Source: SHLQ01 sp964562985 | GTDB taxonomy: Bacteria; Actinomycetota; Acidimicrobiia; Acidimicrobiales; SHLQ01 | DNA: 64,000 nucleotides | Reading direction: 5' to 3' | Assembly (NCBI GenBank): GCA_964562985.1 | Contig: CAZLWE010000001.1 | Location: 107,341-171,340 of the forward strand | Shown: piece after piece, positions 8,678 through 20,627 of the stretch | Layout of the letters: each line of letters starts with the position of its first letter | Numbering within the stretch: position 1 is the stretch's first letter | Position numbers and translations under genes: made by a program | Notes under the pieces: model-generated | Seen by the model: the letters and a program-made list of their open reading frames with translations, nothing else | What the model was told of the DNA's origin: nothing | Database searches by the model: none

Positions 8678-9721
8678 ATGAGCCTTGACGATTTCCGCCG
8701 CGAACCCTTGCTATTTGGACCCTCGCCAATCCATCCCCTTCCGAACCTTTCCGCCGCACTTGGCGGCACGGTGGAGATCTGGGCCAAACGTGAAGACTGC
8801 AACTCCGGTATCGCCTTCGGCGGAAATAAGGTCCGCAAGCTCGAGTACCTAGCCGCCGAGGCAATCGACACCGGCTGCGACACGCTGGTATCGATCGGCG
8901 GTATTCAGTCGAACCACACCCGTCAGGTCACGGGTGTTGCCGCCAAGCTCGGTATGAAGGCGGTGACAGTGCAAGAGGGGTGGGTCGACTACAACGACAT
9001 GTGTTACGACAAGGTCGGCAACATCCAGCTCACCCGCATCCTCGGCGGCGAGCCACGCATCGATCCGGCCGGTTTCGATATCGGCATTCGCGACTCGTGG
9101 AAGCGGGCGCTCGACTCGGTCACCGAGGCCGGCGGCACCCCCTACCCCATCCCGGCAGGAGCCTCCGACCATCCACTCGGCGGCCTTGGCTTTGCCAACT
9201 GGGCGCGAGAAGTTGCCACCCAAGAAGCACAGTTTGACACGTTCTTTGACACGGTGATCGTGTGCACGGTCACCGGTTCGACCCACGCCGGCATGATCGC
9301 GGGCTTCGCCCTCGAGGATCGCGACGATCGCAAGGTGATTGGGATTGATGCGTCCAAGACGCTGAAGCAGACGATCGACCAGGTCACCCGCATCGCTACC
9401 AACACCGCCGAAAAGATCGGTGTCGACCGACCATTGCGAGACGACGAGATCACGGTCGTTCCCGGCTACGAGGGCCCGGCCTATGGCGTACCCGACAAGG
9501 GCACGGTTGAGGCGATCCACCTGGCAGCACGAACCGAGGGCATGCTCACGGACCCGGTCTATGAGGGCAAGTCGATGGCAGGACTCATCGGCATGGTCCG
9601 CTCCGGCGAGATTCCGGCGGGTTCACGTGTGCTGTACGCACACCTTGGCGGCCAAACCGCACTCCCCGCCTATGCAGGCTTCCCCGGGCTTGGGTCGCCC
9701 GAACGGGAACTGTCGCACTAG
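8678..9721 (+). CDS. acdS: 1-aminocyclopropane-1-carboxylate (ACC) deaminase
   Basis: This PLP enzyme splits ACC to 2-oxobutyrate and ammonia. From the ATG at 8678 (GGAG five bases upstream) it has 347 residues. Lys51 in GGNKVRKLEYL binds PLP, Ser78 lies in IQSNHTRQ, and tyrosines at about 269 and 295 precede Glu296 in VYEGKSM. Retention of that Glu separates ACC deaminase from D-cysteine desulfhydrase, where it is replaced. The start GPSPIHPL is also typical. Methylmalonyl-CoA mutase follows 30 bases downstream, consistent with use of the C4 product through propionyl-CoA. Confidence 0.9.
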   Translation: MSLDDFRREPLLFGPSPIHPLPNLSAALGGTVEIWAKREDCNSGIAFGGNKVRKLEYLAAEAIDTGCDTLVSIGGIQSNHTRQVTGVAAKLGMKAVTVQEGWVDYNDMCYDKVGNIQLTRILGGEPRIDPAGFDIGIRDSWKRALDSVTEAGGTPYPIPAGASDHPLGGLGFANWAREVATQEAQFDTFFDTVIVCTVTGSTHAGMIAGFALEDRDDRKVIGIDASKTLKQTIDQVTRIATNTAEKIGVDRPLRDDEITVVPGYEGPAYGVPDKGTVEAIHLAARTEGMLTDPVYEGKSMAGLIGMVRSGEIPAGSRVLYAHLGGQTALPAYAGFPGLGSPERELSH

Positions 9722-9751
9722 ATCGATTCTGCCTGGACTAGAAATAGGGAT

Positions 9752-11868
<2,117 letters not shown>

Positions 11869-11869
<1 letters not shown>

Positions 11870-12348
11870 TGGGTAGCGACGACAACACCGCTCGCCCGTT
11901 TCGCATCCTCGGTCTCCAGCAAATCGCCGTCGGCGGGGACAGCCTCGACGCGCTGCGAACGCTGTGGGTCGACACGCTCGGCGTTACCAAGACCGGCGAG
12001 TACGAGTCCGCTAGAGAGAACGTTCGGGAAGACATCTTGACCCTGGGTGATGGTGTCCATGCCGTGGAAGTCGACCTGATGGAACCGCTCGACCCCGAAG
12101 CACGACCCCGTGTCAGCACTCCCCCGCTCAATCACATCGGCCTGTGGGTCGACGACCTGGCCGCAGCCTACGAATGGCTCGAAACCCAAGGCATGCGCTT
12201 CACGCCCGGCGGCATCCGCAAAGGAGCAGCCGGACACGACGTCTGCTTCATCCACCCCAAAGCCAGCGATGAGTTCCCGCTCAGCGGCGAGGGCGTGCTG
12301 ATCGAATTGATCCAAGCTCCCGACGACGTCATCGTCGCGCTCGGCTAG
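11869..12348 (+). CDS. VOC-fold protein, probable methylmalonyl-CoA epimerase
   Basis: A 159-residue glyoxalase/VOC protein starting with the ATG that overlaps the mutase stop by one base. The second module has metal ligands His89 (LNHIGLWV) and Glu146 (VLIELIQ), placed as in methylmalonyl-CoA epimerase. The first module has Gln18 (LQQIAVG) where the family normally has His (DHIAIA). Coupling to the mutase makes epimerisation of (S)- to (R)-methylmalonyl-CoA the best guess, but the altered ligand leaves room for another activity. Confidence 0.75.
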
Positions 12349-12361
12349 GCGCGTCGTGAAA

Positions 12362-14812
12362 TTAGAGCCCCGAGGACAGCAGTTCGGCAATCTGCTCGGG
12401 TGACATAGGGCGTCCGAGAAGGTAGCCCTGCAAGTAGTCGCAGCCGGCTGATTCGAGGAACGCACGCTGTTCGGCGGTCTCTACGCCCTCGGCGGTTGTG
12501 GTTAACCCGACCGAGTGCGCCATCGTCAAAATGGCTTCGATTACGGGTTGTGGTTTCGAACTATCGATTCGTTCAACGAATGCGCCGTCGATCTTCAATA
12601 TGTCGGCGGGAAGATCGTTGAGCGAACTCAGAGATGATTGGCCCACACCGAAGTCGTCCACGGCAACTCGAACGCCTGCGGCGCGAAGTTCGTTTAGCTT
12701 CTCCGCGATGTGCGTGATGTCATCGGCAATTGCGGTTTCGGTGACCTCCACGATGACCTGCGATGCCGGAACTTCATGTCGCTGAAGGGCCGACAACAGC
12801 ACCTCGACAAGCTGAGGCGAGCGAAACTGCACTCGCGACAAGTTCAACGAGCCGATGAGGCCGATGGCGCCCGGGATGTCTTTGATCCACTTGCCCAGCT
12901 GAGCAACGGAGTCTTCAATGACCTGCTCCCCGACGGCGACTATGAGGCCGCTTTGCTCGAGGTATGGGAGAAAGACTCCCGGCGTCACAAGCTCGCTGCT
13001 GGTGTTCCATCGAAGCAAGGCCTCGACTCCGGTGATCATCCCACTCGTGGCAGAGACGATGGGCTGGTAGACCAACTCGAATTCTTCGTTCTTCAATGCG
13101 TGACGGATACGGTTCTGTAGACGAAGCTCGCTGTCAGCGCTTTCTCGCATCTCCGGCGCGAAGGCACGGACGCAGCTCTTCCCCGCAGCTTTGGCTTCGT
13201 ACAGCGCAATGTCGGCGTCTCGCATCAACCCGACTGCGCTTGTGGACCCACCTGTCGAGTACACCACGCCAATCGAAGCCGAGGTGAATACCTCGATGTC
13301 ATCGAGTGCGATCGGTGCGGAGAACGCTCCGAGGATTACCTCTCCAAGTTCCTGTGCTGGCTGGTCAGCGGCGCAACCAACCACGGCGAACTCATCGCCG
13401 CCTAGTCGAGCCAAGAGGTAGCAATCCGGAACGACGTGAGCGATACGTGTCGACACCGCTCGCAACAGCTCGTCTCCAACGCCGTGACCGAGCGAATCGT
13501 TGATGACCTTGAAGTGATCGAGATCGAGGTAGAGCAGAAAGATCGGCTCGCTAGCTTGCAAGTCGTTGTCGAGTCTCTCGAGGAGGTGGCGTCGATTGGC
13601 GAGCCCGGTGAGATCGTCGTGGTTCGCCCGGTGGACCAAAGCCTGCTCGCGCTCGACCTCTTGGGTGATGTCGCTGATCGATCCGATAAGCCGGGTGACC
13701 TTACCGTTCTCGACAAATGGGTAGCCGGTGGCGGCGAACCAGCGAATACCGGTGTCCGTCTCTACCTTCAGCGACCGGAACTCCATGTGCAATGACGGAT
13801 CCTCGACAAGCGCCATGGCCCGGAGGCCGAATTCGCGTCGGGCTTCGGCCCCAAAGATCGACGTCATCTGCTCTTGCGTGAAGCGAGCGCCGTCAGCAGG
13901 CACATGACCAATGAGCTCAATGAGGCGTTCATTGCCCTCGATCTGGCGGGCCTCAAGGTCGTACTCCCAAAGCCCTTGGTTACTGGCATTCAGCGCGAGT
14001 GCATGTCGACCTTCTAGCGAACGAAGTTCTTGCTCAGCTTTCACCACATCGGTGATAAACCGGAAATAACCCGTGACGCCAATGACCTCGCCTTGATAAT
14101 CACGCACCGGGAGTTTTGAGGTGGTGAGAACCTCGAAACCACCGTTCGACGACGGAAGCCGCTCGACAATGTCGATGGCTGGCTCTCCGCTCGACATCAC
14201 GGCTTCGTCGTCGGCCAAATAGCCAGCAGCAGTCTCCTCAGGGAAGAAGTCCCGGTCGTCCTTGCCAAGCACGTCATCCAACGTCTCGGCTCCCAGCGCT
14301 TCCAACATCTTTTCGTTCGCTCCAAGAAAGCGGGACTCGCGGTCTTTCCAAAAGACCGCGACGTCCATCACGTCGATCACGCTGCGCTGCACCTCGAGCT
14401 GGAAGGCGATGCCGCCAGGCAACGCGGCCCTGCTGGTGCTCTCTACCCCGGTCAGGATGAGGCAGGTTCCCTCGGCCGAATCGAACGCGTGCAGGGCTGC
14501 CGCGTATTCGGTGTCTGGTGCGGTGGCCAGTCGGAAGCCGATGCGCTCGCTGTGGCCGGTGGCAACGCAACGTTCGGCGGCCTCTCGGAGCTCTCGTCGG
14601 ATCGGGGAACTCGCAAGGTCGAGCAAAGAATGGCCGAATGCGTCGCAACCGTCGGGCTCAGCAGCCACGACGGCTACTCGAAACTTGGTGTCAGTAACCA
14701 AAGACAGGTCGAGCGTGTTCGCAAGATCGGAGGAACCTGCCGTACCAGAAAGGGCGTCCCTCAACTCGCCTAAAGAAGCGTTGTTGCCCGCCGCATCTAC
14801 TTCCATCGCCAT
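12362..14812 (-). CDS. PAS–GGDEF–EAL cyclic-di-GMP signalling protein
   Basis: 816 residues with no signal peptide or membrane segment, so probably cytoplasmic. PAS domains lie at about 145–260 (VMDVAVFWKDRESRFLGAN) and 270–385, with LIGSISDITQE ending the second. The GGDEF domain is intact (RLGGDEF, 471–475) and so is the EAL domain (Glu597 in GVEALLRW, then NLS, EVTETA, DDFGVGQSS and EGVET). Both cyclase and phosphodiesterase residues are present, so it may work either way under PAS control. It is convergent with the epimerase gene, with a 13-base gap. The N-terminal 140 residues match nothing I recognise. Confidence 0.92.
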   Translation of the reverse strand: MAMEVDAAGNNASLGELRDALSGTAGSSDLANTLDLSLVTDTKFRVAVVAAEPDGCDAFGHSLLDLASSPIRRELREAAERCVATGHSERIGFRLATAPDTEYAAALHAFDSAEGTCLILTGVESTSRAALPGGIAFQLEVQRSVIDVMDVAVFWKDRESRFLGANEKMLEALGAETLDDVLGKDDRDFFPEETAAGYLADDEAVMSSGEPAIDIVERLPSSNGGFEVLTTSKLPVRDYQGEVIGVTGYFRFITDVVKAEQELRSLEGRHALALNASNQGLWEYDLEARQIEGNERLIELIGHVPADGARFTQEQMTSIFGAEARREFGLRAMALVEDPSLHMEFRSLKVETDTGIRWFAATGYPFVENGKVTRLIGSISDITQEVEREQALVHRANHDDLTGLANRRHLLERLDNDLQASEPIFLLYLDLDHFKVINDSLGHGVGDELLRAVSTRIAHVVPDCYLLARLGGDEFAVVGCAADQPAQELGEVILGAFSAPIALDDIEVFTSASIGVVYSTGGSTSAVGLMRDADIALYEAKAAGKSCVRAFAPEMRESADSELRLQNRIRHALKNEEFELVYQPIVSATSGMITGVEALLRWNTSSELVTPGVFLPYLEQSGLIVAVGEQVIEDSVAQLGKWIKDIPGAIGLIGSLNLSRVQFRSPQLVEVLLSALQRHEVPASQVIVEVTETAIADDITHIAEKLNELRAAGVRVAVDDFGVGQSSLSSLNDLPADILKIDGAFVERIDSSKPQPVIEAILTMAHSVGLTTTAEGVETAEQRAFLESAGCDYLQGYLLGRPMSPEQIAELLSSGL

Positions 14813-14931
14813 TAGGTACTAGTCGGCTCAGCGCAGCCCGAATTAATGGTTGGACACCAGGCGTCGTTTGCACTTGGCCCCGACTGTCATGGCCTTGCCG
14901 GTAGATCACTCTCTGTCGCTAGCCTCAGCGA

Positions 14932-15972
14932 ATGCGCTATATCCCGCTTGGTTCGACCGATATTGAAGTTTCCCAGCTGTGTCTTGGGACGATGACCTTT
15001 GGGACGCAGACGCCCGAGTCCGACGCCCACGCGCAGATCGATGCCAGTTTGGAGGCGGGCATCAATTTTGTTGACACGGCCGAGGCCTATCCGGTGAACC
15101 CGATGCTGCCTGAGACGGCGGGGCTGACCGAGACGATCATCGGCAACTGGATCGCGAAGTCCGGTCGGCGAGACGACATCGTGCTGGCCACCAAGATCTG
15201 CGGGCCGGGCGGTCCATGTCGTGACGGTGCGCCAATCTCCGTCGAGGGCATACGCGAGGCGGTCGAGGGATCGCTGTCACGCTTGCAGACCGACTACATC
15301 GACCTGTATCAGCTGCACTGGCCCAACCGGGGCGGCTACATGTTCCGCCAGAACTGGACCTACGACCCGTCGCAACAGGACAAGGCTCGAACGGTCGCAC
15401 ACATGGAAGGCGTGCTTGGCGAACTGCAGGCCCAGGTCGAGGCTGGCCGTATTCGCCACGTCGGTTTGTCGAACGAGACCGCGTGGGGCACCGCGCAGTG
15501 GTTGAACATCGCTGAGCGGATGGGCACTCCTCGGATGCAGACCGTGCAGAACGAGTTCTCGCTGATGGATCGCCTGTACGACACCGACATGGCCGAACTC
15601 AGCCACAACGAGCAGGTCACGCTGTTGGCGTACTCGCCGCTTGCAGCGGGCATGCTCACCGGCAAGTACACGGGTGGTGCCGTGCCCGAAGGATCGCGCA
15701 TGTCGCTTTCGCCAGACATGTTCGGCCGCCGCTCCGATCGGGCCATCAGCATCGCCCAGATGTACGCGGATATTGCAGCCCGTCATGGGCTGCATCCCGT
15801 GAATATGGCACTCGCGTTCGTAAGCCAGCGGCCATACCCCAGCTCCCCCATCTTCGGCGCCACCAACATCGACCAGCTACAGGTCATCCTCGACGGCAAG
15901 GACGTCGTGCTTAGTGACGACGTGATCGCCGAGATCAACGAGGCACATCGCGCCAACCCGATGCCGTATTAG
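14932..15972 (+). CDS. Aldo/keto reductase, Tas-like
   Basis: 346 residues of (beta/alpha)8 aldo-keto reductase resembling E. coli Tas along its length. It begins with LGSTDIEVSQLCLGTMTFG and has the tetrad region NFVDTAEAYPV (Asp and Tyr), Lys in LATKICGPGG and His in LYQLHWPNR. The C-terminal NADPH segment is FGATNIDQL. It reduces an aldehyde or ketone with NADPH; the natural substrate is unknown. It stands alone between divergent and unrelated genes. Confidence 0.88.
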   Translation: MRYIPLGSTDIEVSQLCLGTMTFGTQTPESDAHAQIDASLEAGINFVDTAEAYPVNPMLPETAGLTETIIGNWIAKSGRRDDIVLATKICGPGGPCRDGAPISVEGIREAVEGSLSRLQTDYIDLYQLHWPNRGGYMFRQNWTYDPSQQDKARTVAHMEGVLGELQAQVEAGRIRHVGLSNETAWGTAQWLNIAERMGTPRMQTVQNEFSLMDRLYDTDMAELSHNEQVTLLAYSPLAAGMLTGKYTGGAVPEGSRMSLSPDMFGRRSDRAISIAQMYADIAARHGLHPVNMALAFVSQRPYPSSPIFGATNIDQLQVILDGKDVVLSDDVIAEINEAHRANPMPY

Positions 15973-16056
15973 GGGTCGAGGCCCGTCGGGCTCATAACCC
16001 GAAGGTCGCAGGTACGCCTAAATTTCGTTGTCACACCCCCTCTGTAAGTTCTGGGT

Positions 16057-17364
16057 ATGGCGATTGGGGCTTCTCTCTTTACAGATGCAGACACGACATC
16101 GACTGATGATGTGGATGCGGCGATGCAGCTCATCATCGGTGTGCTCAAGACCATGCCGATCGAAGAGGCCATGCACCGAGGCACCCGCTACCAGAACTGG
16201 CTGATCGGTCTCGAAGCTGAACTCTTCGCCCGCAACATCGCCGCTGGTGCCTCCGATCGTGACAACGAGAAGCTCGCAGGCGAGGGTCGTAAGACCACCA
16301 AGAAGACCGCGAAGAAGCGGGCCAAGCGCGGCAAGGCCGTCAAAGAAAACCCCGACCTGGCCAAAGACATCGCATCAGGTGACCTCGGCCCCGAACAAGC
16401 CGACGCCATCGCCGAAGCCGCATCCAAGACCGACGGCGACGCAGCACGAGACGACGAACTCATCGACGAAATCAAAAACTCATCACCCGATGACGCCGAC
16501 AAGATCGCCCGACGCTGGGTGAACAAGCACAACGATATTGATGAGGGCGACTCGGCGGAGGCGCGTCGACGCAGGCAGCGGCGAAACCGAGACGTCAGCC
16601 GCTTCGACACCGAAGACGGCATGGCCGCTCTGTTGATCAAAGGCGATGACGAGTCGGTCGACGAAATGTACGCCGGGCTCAAAGCCCTGGCGAAGAAACT
16701 GTGGAAGCGAGACGGCGGACGAGACGTCCCGGCCAGCAAACAACCACGCACCCGGCCTCAACGCATGTTCGACGCCGCATACAGCAGCCTCACCCGACCC
16801 AGCACAAACGAAGGCGGTATCAACTCAACTTCAGGCACCGGGTCAGTGCAAGGCCACATTCACATGTGGGTCAAGCTCGACGACTTCCTCGCTGGCAAAC
16901 GCACCGCCGAATTCGCCAACGGAAACATCGTCCCAAGCACGGTTCTGTCTCGTTACGCCTGCAACGGCACGATTGCGGCGACCGTGTTCGGCGCAAACGG
17001 CGAAGTTCTCTACCAAGGCCGCCAGCTGCGCTACGCCACACCAGCACAAATACGCGGGTTGATCGCCAGAGACAAAGGCTGTGTTCGTTGCCGGGCCGAC
17101 GTGTCGGAATGTGAAGCACACCATCTGATTCCTTGGAACGCACCTGCCCAGGGCGAGACCAACATCGACGAGCTCGCCCTCGTCTGCGTCGATTGCCATC
17201 ACTTCATCCACGACACCAACCAAACATTGTTTCGCAACGCCAAAGGCCTATGGAAACTCAGACCGGCAACCCCCGACGAGATCCCACCCAAACGCCGCCG
17301 GCCAGACCACCACTCGCAAGGCACGAAACAACGCGCCTGCTCTCATCAAGTTCGCCACGAATGA
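16057..17364 (+). CDS. DUF222-type HNH endonuclease-domain protein
   Basis: 435 residues. The N-terminal half is a DUF222-like helical region rich in Lys and Arg (TTKKTAKKRAKRGK near 88–101). The C-terminal HNH nuclease shows CVRC, AHHLIPW, ELALVCVDCHH and FIHD, so a zinc ribbon and the HNH core are intact. This family (the 13E12 group of mycobacteria) is highly repeated in actinobacterial genomes and its role is unclear; it may be mobile or linked to DNA exchange. No inverted repeats or target duplication were seen. Confidence 0.85.
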   Translation: MAIGASLFTDADTTSTDDVDAAMQLIIGVLKTMPIEEAMHRGTRYQNWLIGLEAELFARNIAAGASDRDNEKLAGEGRKTTKKTAKKRAKRGKAVKENPDLAKDIASGDLGPEQADAIAEAASKTDGDAARDDELIDEIKNSSPDDADKIARRWVNKHNDIDEGDSAEARRRRQRRNRDVSRFDTEDGMAALLIKGDDESVDEMYAGLKALAKKLWKRDGGRDVPASKQPRTRPQRMFDAAYSSLTRPSTNEGGINSTSGTGSVQGHIHMWVKLDDFLAGKRTAEFANGNIVPSTVLSRYACNGTIAATVFGANGEVLYQGRQLRYATPAQIRGLIARDKGCVRCRADVSECEAHHLIPWNAPAQGETNIDELALVCVDCHHFIHDTNQTLFRNAKGLWKLRPATPDEIPPKRRRPDHHSQGTKQRACSHQVRHE

Positions 17365-17428
17365 CACACGACCTTGCTCAAGACCCCGGGAGGCCGGAAA
17401 GCCGGGGCAAACCGCTAGCTTCAGCCGA

Positions 17429-18067
17429 GTGAAGATCGAAGCCAAAGCACTTCTTTTTGATAACGACGGCGTGCTCGTCGACTCCCACCTCGCGGGTTCG
17501 CTCGCGTGGGAGCAGCTGTGCGGCGAATTCGATCTCGACTATGGCGTGGTCTCGACGGTGTTCGTCGGTTGCCGGGCCGAAGATACCCTCGCCAAATTCG
17601 TCGACCCTGAACGCCTGACTGCCGCGATCGCTCGGCTCGAAAACCTCGAGGTCGAGCGAGCTATCGACACTCCCCTGATCCAGGGCGCCGACACGTTTCT
17701 GGCTCAGCTCAGCGAGTGCCCCTGGGCGGTCGTCACATCGGCCAGCCGACGGCTAGCCGAGGCCCGTTGGGCGGCTGCTGGCATCCATGCCCCAGTCACC
17801 ATCACCGCCGATGACGTCACCAGCGGCAAGCCAAACCCCGAACCATTCGTGACCGCAGCTCACAAGCTCGGCGTCGACCCGGCCGACTGCATCGTGTTCG
17901 AAGACTCGATCGCCGGTGGAATAGCGGGAACTGCTGCGGGTGCCCGAGTGATCGCCGTAGGCGACCTTGCCTGGCCTGACGAACCCTTGGCACGCATCCA
18001 AGACTTCACCCGGCTCACCGCCGTCACCGCCTCGGCCGACGGTGTCTCCTTCGAAGTCGAAGCTTGA
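17429..18067 (+). CDS. HAD-superfamily hydrolase (sugar-phosphatase-like)
   Basis: 212 residues from a GTG start. Motif I is DNDGVLVDS (about 11–19), motif II is VVTSAS, motif III is the Lys in TSGKPNPEPF, and motif IV is FEDSIAG. A helical cap lies between motifs I and II, as in the beta-phosphoglucomutase/YfbT subgroup. It probably dephosphorylates a small sugar phosphate; the substrate cannot be told. It is convergent with the peroxiredoxin gene. Confidence 0.88.
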   Translation: MKIEAKALLFDNDGVLVDSHLAGSLAWEQLCGEFDLDYGVVSTVFVGCRAEDTLAKFVDPERLTAAIARLENLEVERAIDTPLIQGADTFLAQLSECPWAVVTSASRRLAEARWAAAGIHAPVTITADDVTSGKPNPEPFVTAAHKLGVDPADCIVFEDSIAGGIAGTAAGARVIAVGDLAWPDEPLARIQDFTRLTAVTASADGVSFEVEA

Positions 18068-18162
18068 GCCGGTGCGTTAGGTCGGCGTTCGGCCCGAGGA
18101 CTGAGCCTCAAGGATGAAAGGCCGACGCCCAGAACGCGATTTGGGGACGGCCACCGGCGCAC

Positions 18163-18633
18163 TTACAGCTTTGAGATGATCTCTTCGGCGTGAGCCTTTG
18201 TCTTCGGGCGCTTGAAGACGTGCGTGATCACACCGTCGCCATCGATAAGGAAGGTTGTCCGTTGGAGACCCATGTAGGTCTTGCCGTAGTTCTGCTTCTC
18301 GCCCCATACGCCGTAGGGACCGATCAGTTTGTGGTCGGGGTCGGCGATCAGCGGGAACGGCAGCTCGTGCTTGGTCGAGAACTTCTCGTGGCTCGCATCG
18401 TCGTCGGGCGACACGCCAATAACAGCCACGTCTTGGCCAGCCAAGAGTTCGAGATTATCTCGAAGGTTGCACGCCTGAGCGGTGCAGCCCGGGGTGGCGT
18501 CCTTTGGATAGAAGTACAACGCCAGCATCTTCCCGGCGTAGTCCGACAGCGAGACGGTGTCGCCAGAAAAGGTTGTGGCCGAGAAGTCCGGCGCTTTCGT
18601 TCCAGCTTCGAGCGGTGCAGGTTTAGGAGCCAT
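18163..18633 (-). CDS. bcp: Peroxiredoxin, Bcp/PrxQ type
   Basis: 156 residues, the usual Bcp size. The peroxidatic Cys lies in PKDATPGCT and the resolving Cys five residues later (GCTAQAC), the atypical 2-Cys arrangement of PrxQ. The fold continues with VIGVSPDDDASHEKF and a TFLIDGDG strand. It reduces hydrogen peroxide and organic peroxides using thioredoxin. It seems monocistronic. Confidence 0.93.
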   Translation of the reverse strand: MAPKPAPLEAGTKAPDFSATTFSGDTVSLSDYAGKMLALYFYPKDATPGCTAQACNLRDNLELLAGQDVAVIGVSPDDDASHEKFSTKHELPFPLIADPDHKLIGPYGVWGEKQNYGKTYMGLQRTTFLIDGDGVITHVFKRPKTKAHAEEIISKL

Positions 18634-18669
18634 CGCCGGAGCATACCTAGGCGCCCCAGCATCCCATTA

Positions 18670-18705
18670 GCGTCGCGTTCCCAGGTGGCGCCGCGTTCTC
18701 AGGTG
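18670..18705. repeat. Tandem 18-bp repeat, two copies
   Basis: GCGTCGCGTTCCCAGGTG is followed directly by GCGCCGCGTTCTCAGGTG, matching 16 of 18 positions. It lies between the bcp and DUF427 genes. No function is evident. Confidence 0.5.
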
Positions 18706-18722
18706 GGGAGTCGAACTCGTAC

Positions 18723-19031
18723 CTAGCGCTCGATAATCACGCCGCGCCAGAAGCCGACTCGTCCGCCGACCTTTGCTTTGGCGAGCGGCCACGGCTTTGC
18801 ATACTCAAAGGCGGCATCGAGGACGGTGTCGTCACCGAGATCGACATGAAAATACGACGCCTTGCCCTTCCACGGACAACGCGACGTGGTTGGGCTATCC
18901 ACGAGAGCCCCATCGCGGACCGATGACTTCGGGAAATACGTGATTCCTTCGACGACCCGTACGTCGTCGCCATCGGCCTCTGCGATCTGACGACCGTTGA
19001 AGAAAGCCCGAACTGTGGTGCCAGATGCCAT
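18723..19031 (-). CDS. DUF427-domain protein
   Basis: 102 residues matching the DUF427 pattern: an N-terminal beta strand pair, YFPKSSV, TTSRCPWKGKASYFHV and a C-terminal AFEYAKPWP...GRVGFWRG. These small beta-barrel proteins are common in actinobacteria and have no settled function. It precedes bcp on the same strand, about 90 bases away. Confidence 0.85.
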   Translation of the reverse strand: MASGTTVRAFFNGRQIAEADGDDVRVVEGITYFPKSSVRDGALVDSPTTSRCPWKGKASYFHVDLGDDTVLDAAFEYAKPWPLAKAKVGGRVGFWRGVIIER

Positions 19032-19093
19032 CAGCTATCTAAACGACTGACCGCTCGGGGTTCATTCCCGCCAGTACTCGCCAACGAGCCCGA

Positions 19094-20563
19094 TCAACGA
19101 CTATGCGCCACCGTCGGGCCGAGCGCGCAATACAACGTGAAGAGTTCTTCCCTGGGTTCTTGTACCCCGTCCGAAGTCTCGCCATCGCCAGATGGATCCG
19201 GCGCCGCAATTTCGAGCGCCGCAGCCTCAGGGATGGAGTTGATGGCAGCGCCGAATCCTGCCAGCAACAACAGTGCCGAGACCGCTGCGGGGGCGATCCG
19301 ACCACGGCCACCGAAGCCATGGTCACGCCCATCGGAGATCATCAGATGCATGACCATGGCGAACACACCGAGCGCCGCCGCCGTCCACCACATGATCGTG
19401 TACGAACCCGTGAGGTCGAACAGTTCGCCACCGAGCCAAGCGCCTAGGAACGAACCGAGCTGATGCGACAAGAACACCACTCCGAACAGGGCGCCGGAGT
19501 TCGCGGGGCCAAACTGTTCGGTGACCATCGCAGACGTTGGCGGCACGGTCGACAGCCACAGCACGCCCATCACGACCCCGAACAGAATCGTCGTGGTCGC
19601 GCTCGGCGGTGTCATCACGTAGGCGACGATTCCCACAGCTCGCAGGCCGTAGATCACGGCGAGAATCTTCGTGAACGCGAAACGCTGACCAAGCCAACCG
19701 ACCAACAATGACCCGACCACGTTGAAGAGCCCGATCAACGCCAACGCGTTCGACGCAACCGACGGTGAAAGCGAAACGGTGGCGATGTATCCGGGTAGGT
19801 GCACACCGATGTAGGTGACGTGGAATCCGCAGGTGAAGAACGCGGCGTTGAGCAACAGGTACGACGGTGTCGAGCGGGCTTTGTGAAGGTCCTCACGCAA
19901 CGTGGGAGCGGGCGCAGCGGCCGCAACCGATTCCGGAGATCCGTCGGCCGGGGTATCAGCAACACCAGTCGTGATACGCAATGCCCGCATCAACGGTGTG
20001 GCGGCGATGATCGGCAACAACAACAGGCCAAGGATCACCACTGCCCGTTGCCATGAACCGTTGTCCAAGAGCAAGCGCGCAACAGGGATCAACACGAACT
20101 GGCCGAGGGAACCAACGGCGCTGACGACACCCAACAGCATCGATCGCTTCTCGGGCGGAGCGTTACGCCCAACCGCCGACAGCACCACGGCAAAGCTCGC
20201 CGCGCCGATAGCGATCCCGGCGAGGAAGCCACCCGACAACAAGATGGTCCCCGGTCCTTGCGCGGTGGACATCAAGATCAGTGCGAGCGCATACAAGAGC
20301 CCGCCACCGGCCAACACCCTCGGCGCGCCGAAACGATCGGAGAGCGCACCGGCCACCGGTTGACTGAAACCCCACAACAGGTTCTGCACGGCAACCGCCA
20401 AGGCGATCGAACCGAGATCCGCCCCCAGCCCCGTGGCGATCGGCTCCAGCAACAAGCCAAAGGTCGAACGCACACCGAGCGACAACGCAGTGATCAGGCC
20501 GCCCGCAGCCACCATCACCCAAAGACCCGCCCGCGGGCGATGGGTAGCAGCAACCGACGTCAT
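19094..20563 (-). CDS. Major facilitator superfamily transporter
   Basis: 489 residues with about 12 hydrophobic segments. The cytoplasmic loop signature between TM2 and TM3 is GALSDRFGAPRVL. A long hydrophilic loop (about 205–240, with Ala/Pro runs) separates the halves. The last 50 residues are an acidic, Pro-rich tail after an extra hydrophobic segment, which is unusual. It resembles monocarboxylate/oxalate-type MFS members, but the substrate is unknown. It is divergent from the YchJ-like gene. Confidence 0.85.
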   Translation of the reverse strand: MTSVAATHRPRAGLWVMVAAGGLITALSLGVRSTFGLLLEPIATGLGADLGSIALAVAVQNLLWGFSQPVAGALSDRFGAPRVLAGGGLLYALALILMSTAQGPGTILLSGGFLAGIAIGAASFAVVLSAVGRNAPPEKRSMLLGVVSAVGSLGQFVLIPVARLLLDNGSWQRAVVILGLLLLPIIAATPLMRALRITTGVADTPADGSPESVAAAAPAPTLREDLHKARSTPSYLLLNAAFFTCGFHVTYIGVHLPGYIATVSLSPSVASNALALIGLFNVVGSLLVGWLGQRFAFTKILAVIYGLRAVGIVAYVMTPPSATTTILFGVVMGVLWLSTVPPTSAMVTEQFGPANSGALFGVVFLSHQLGSFLGAWLGGELFDLTGSYTIMWWTAAALGVFAMVMHLMISDGRDHGFGGRGRIAPAAVSALLLLAGFGAAINSIPEAAALEIAAPDPSGDGETSDGVQEPREELFTLYCALGPTVAHSR

Positions 20564-20627
20564 TCACGCAGCCTAAACGGCGGAGAACCAGCGCTCCGAA
20601 ACCGGCACCGATACGCTCGGGCCAACC

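Noticed and set aside
18700..18722. tRNA-like T-arm (GAGTTCGACTC on the minus strand)
   Set aside because: The 5-bp T-stem does not pair and no acceptor or anticodon arm can be drawn.
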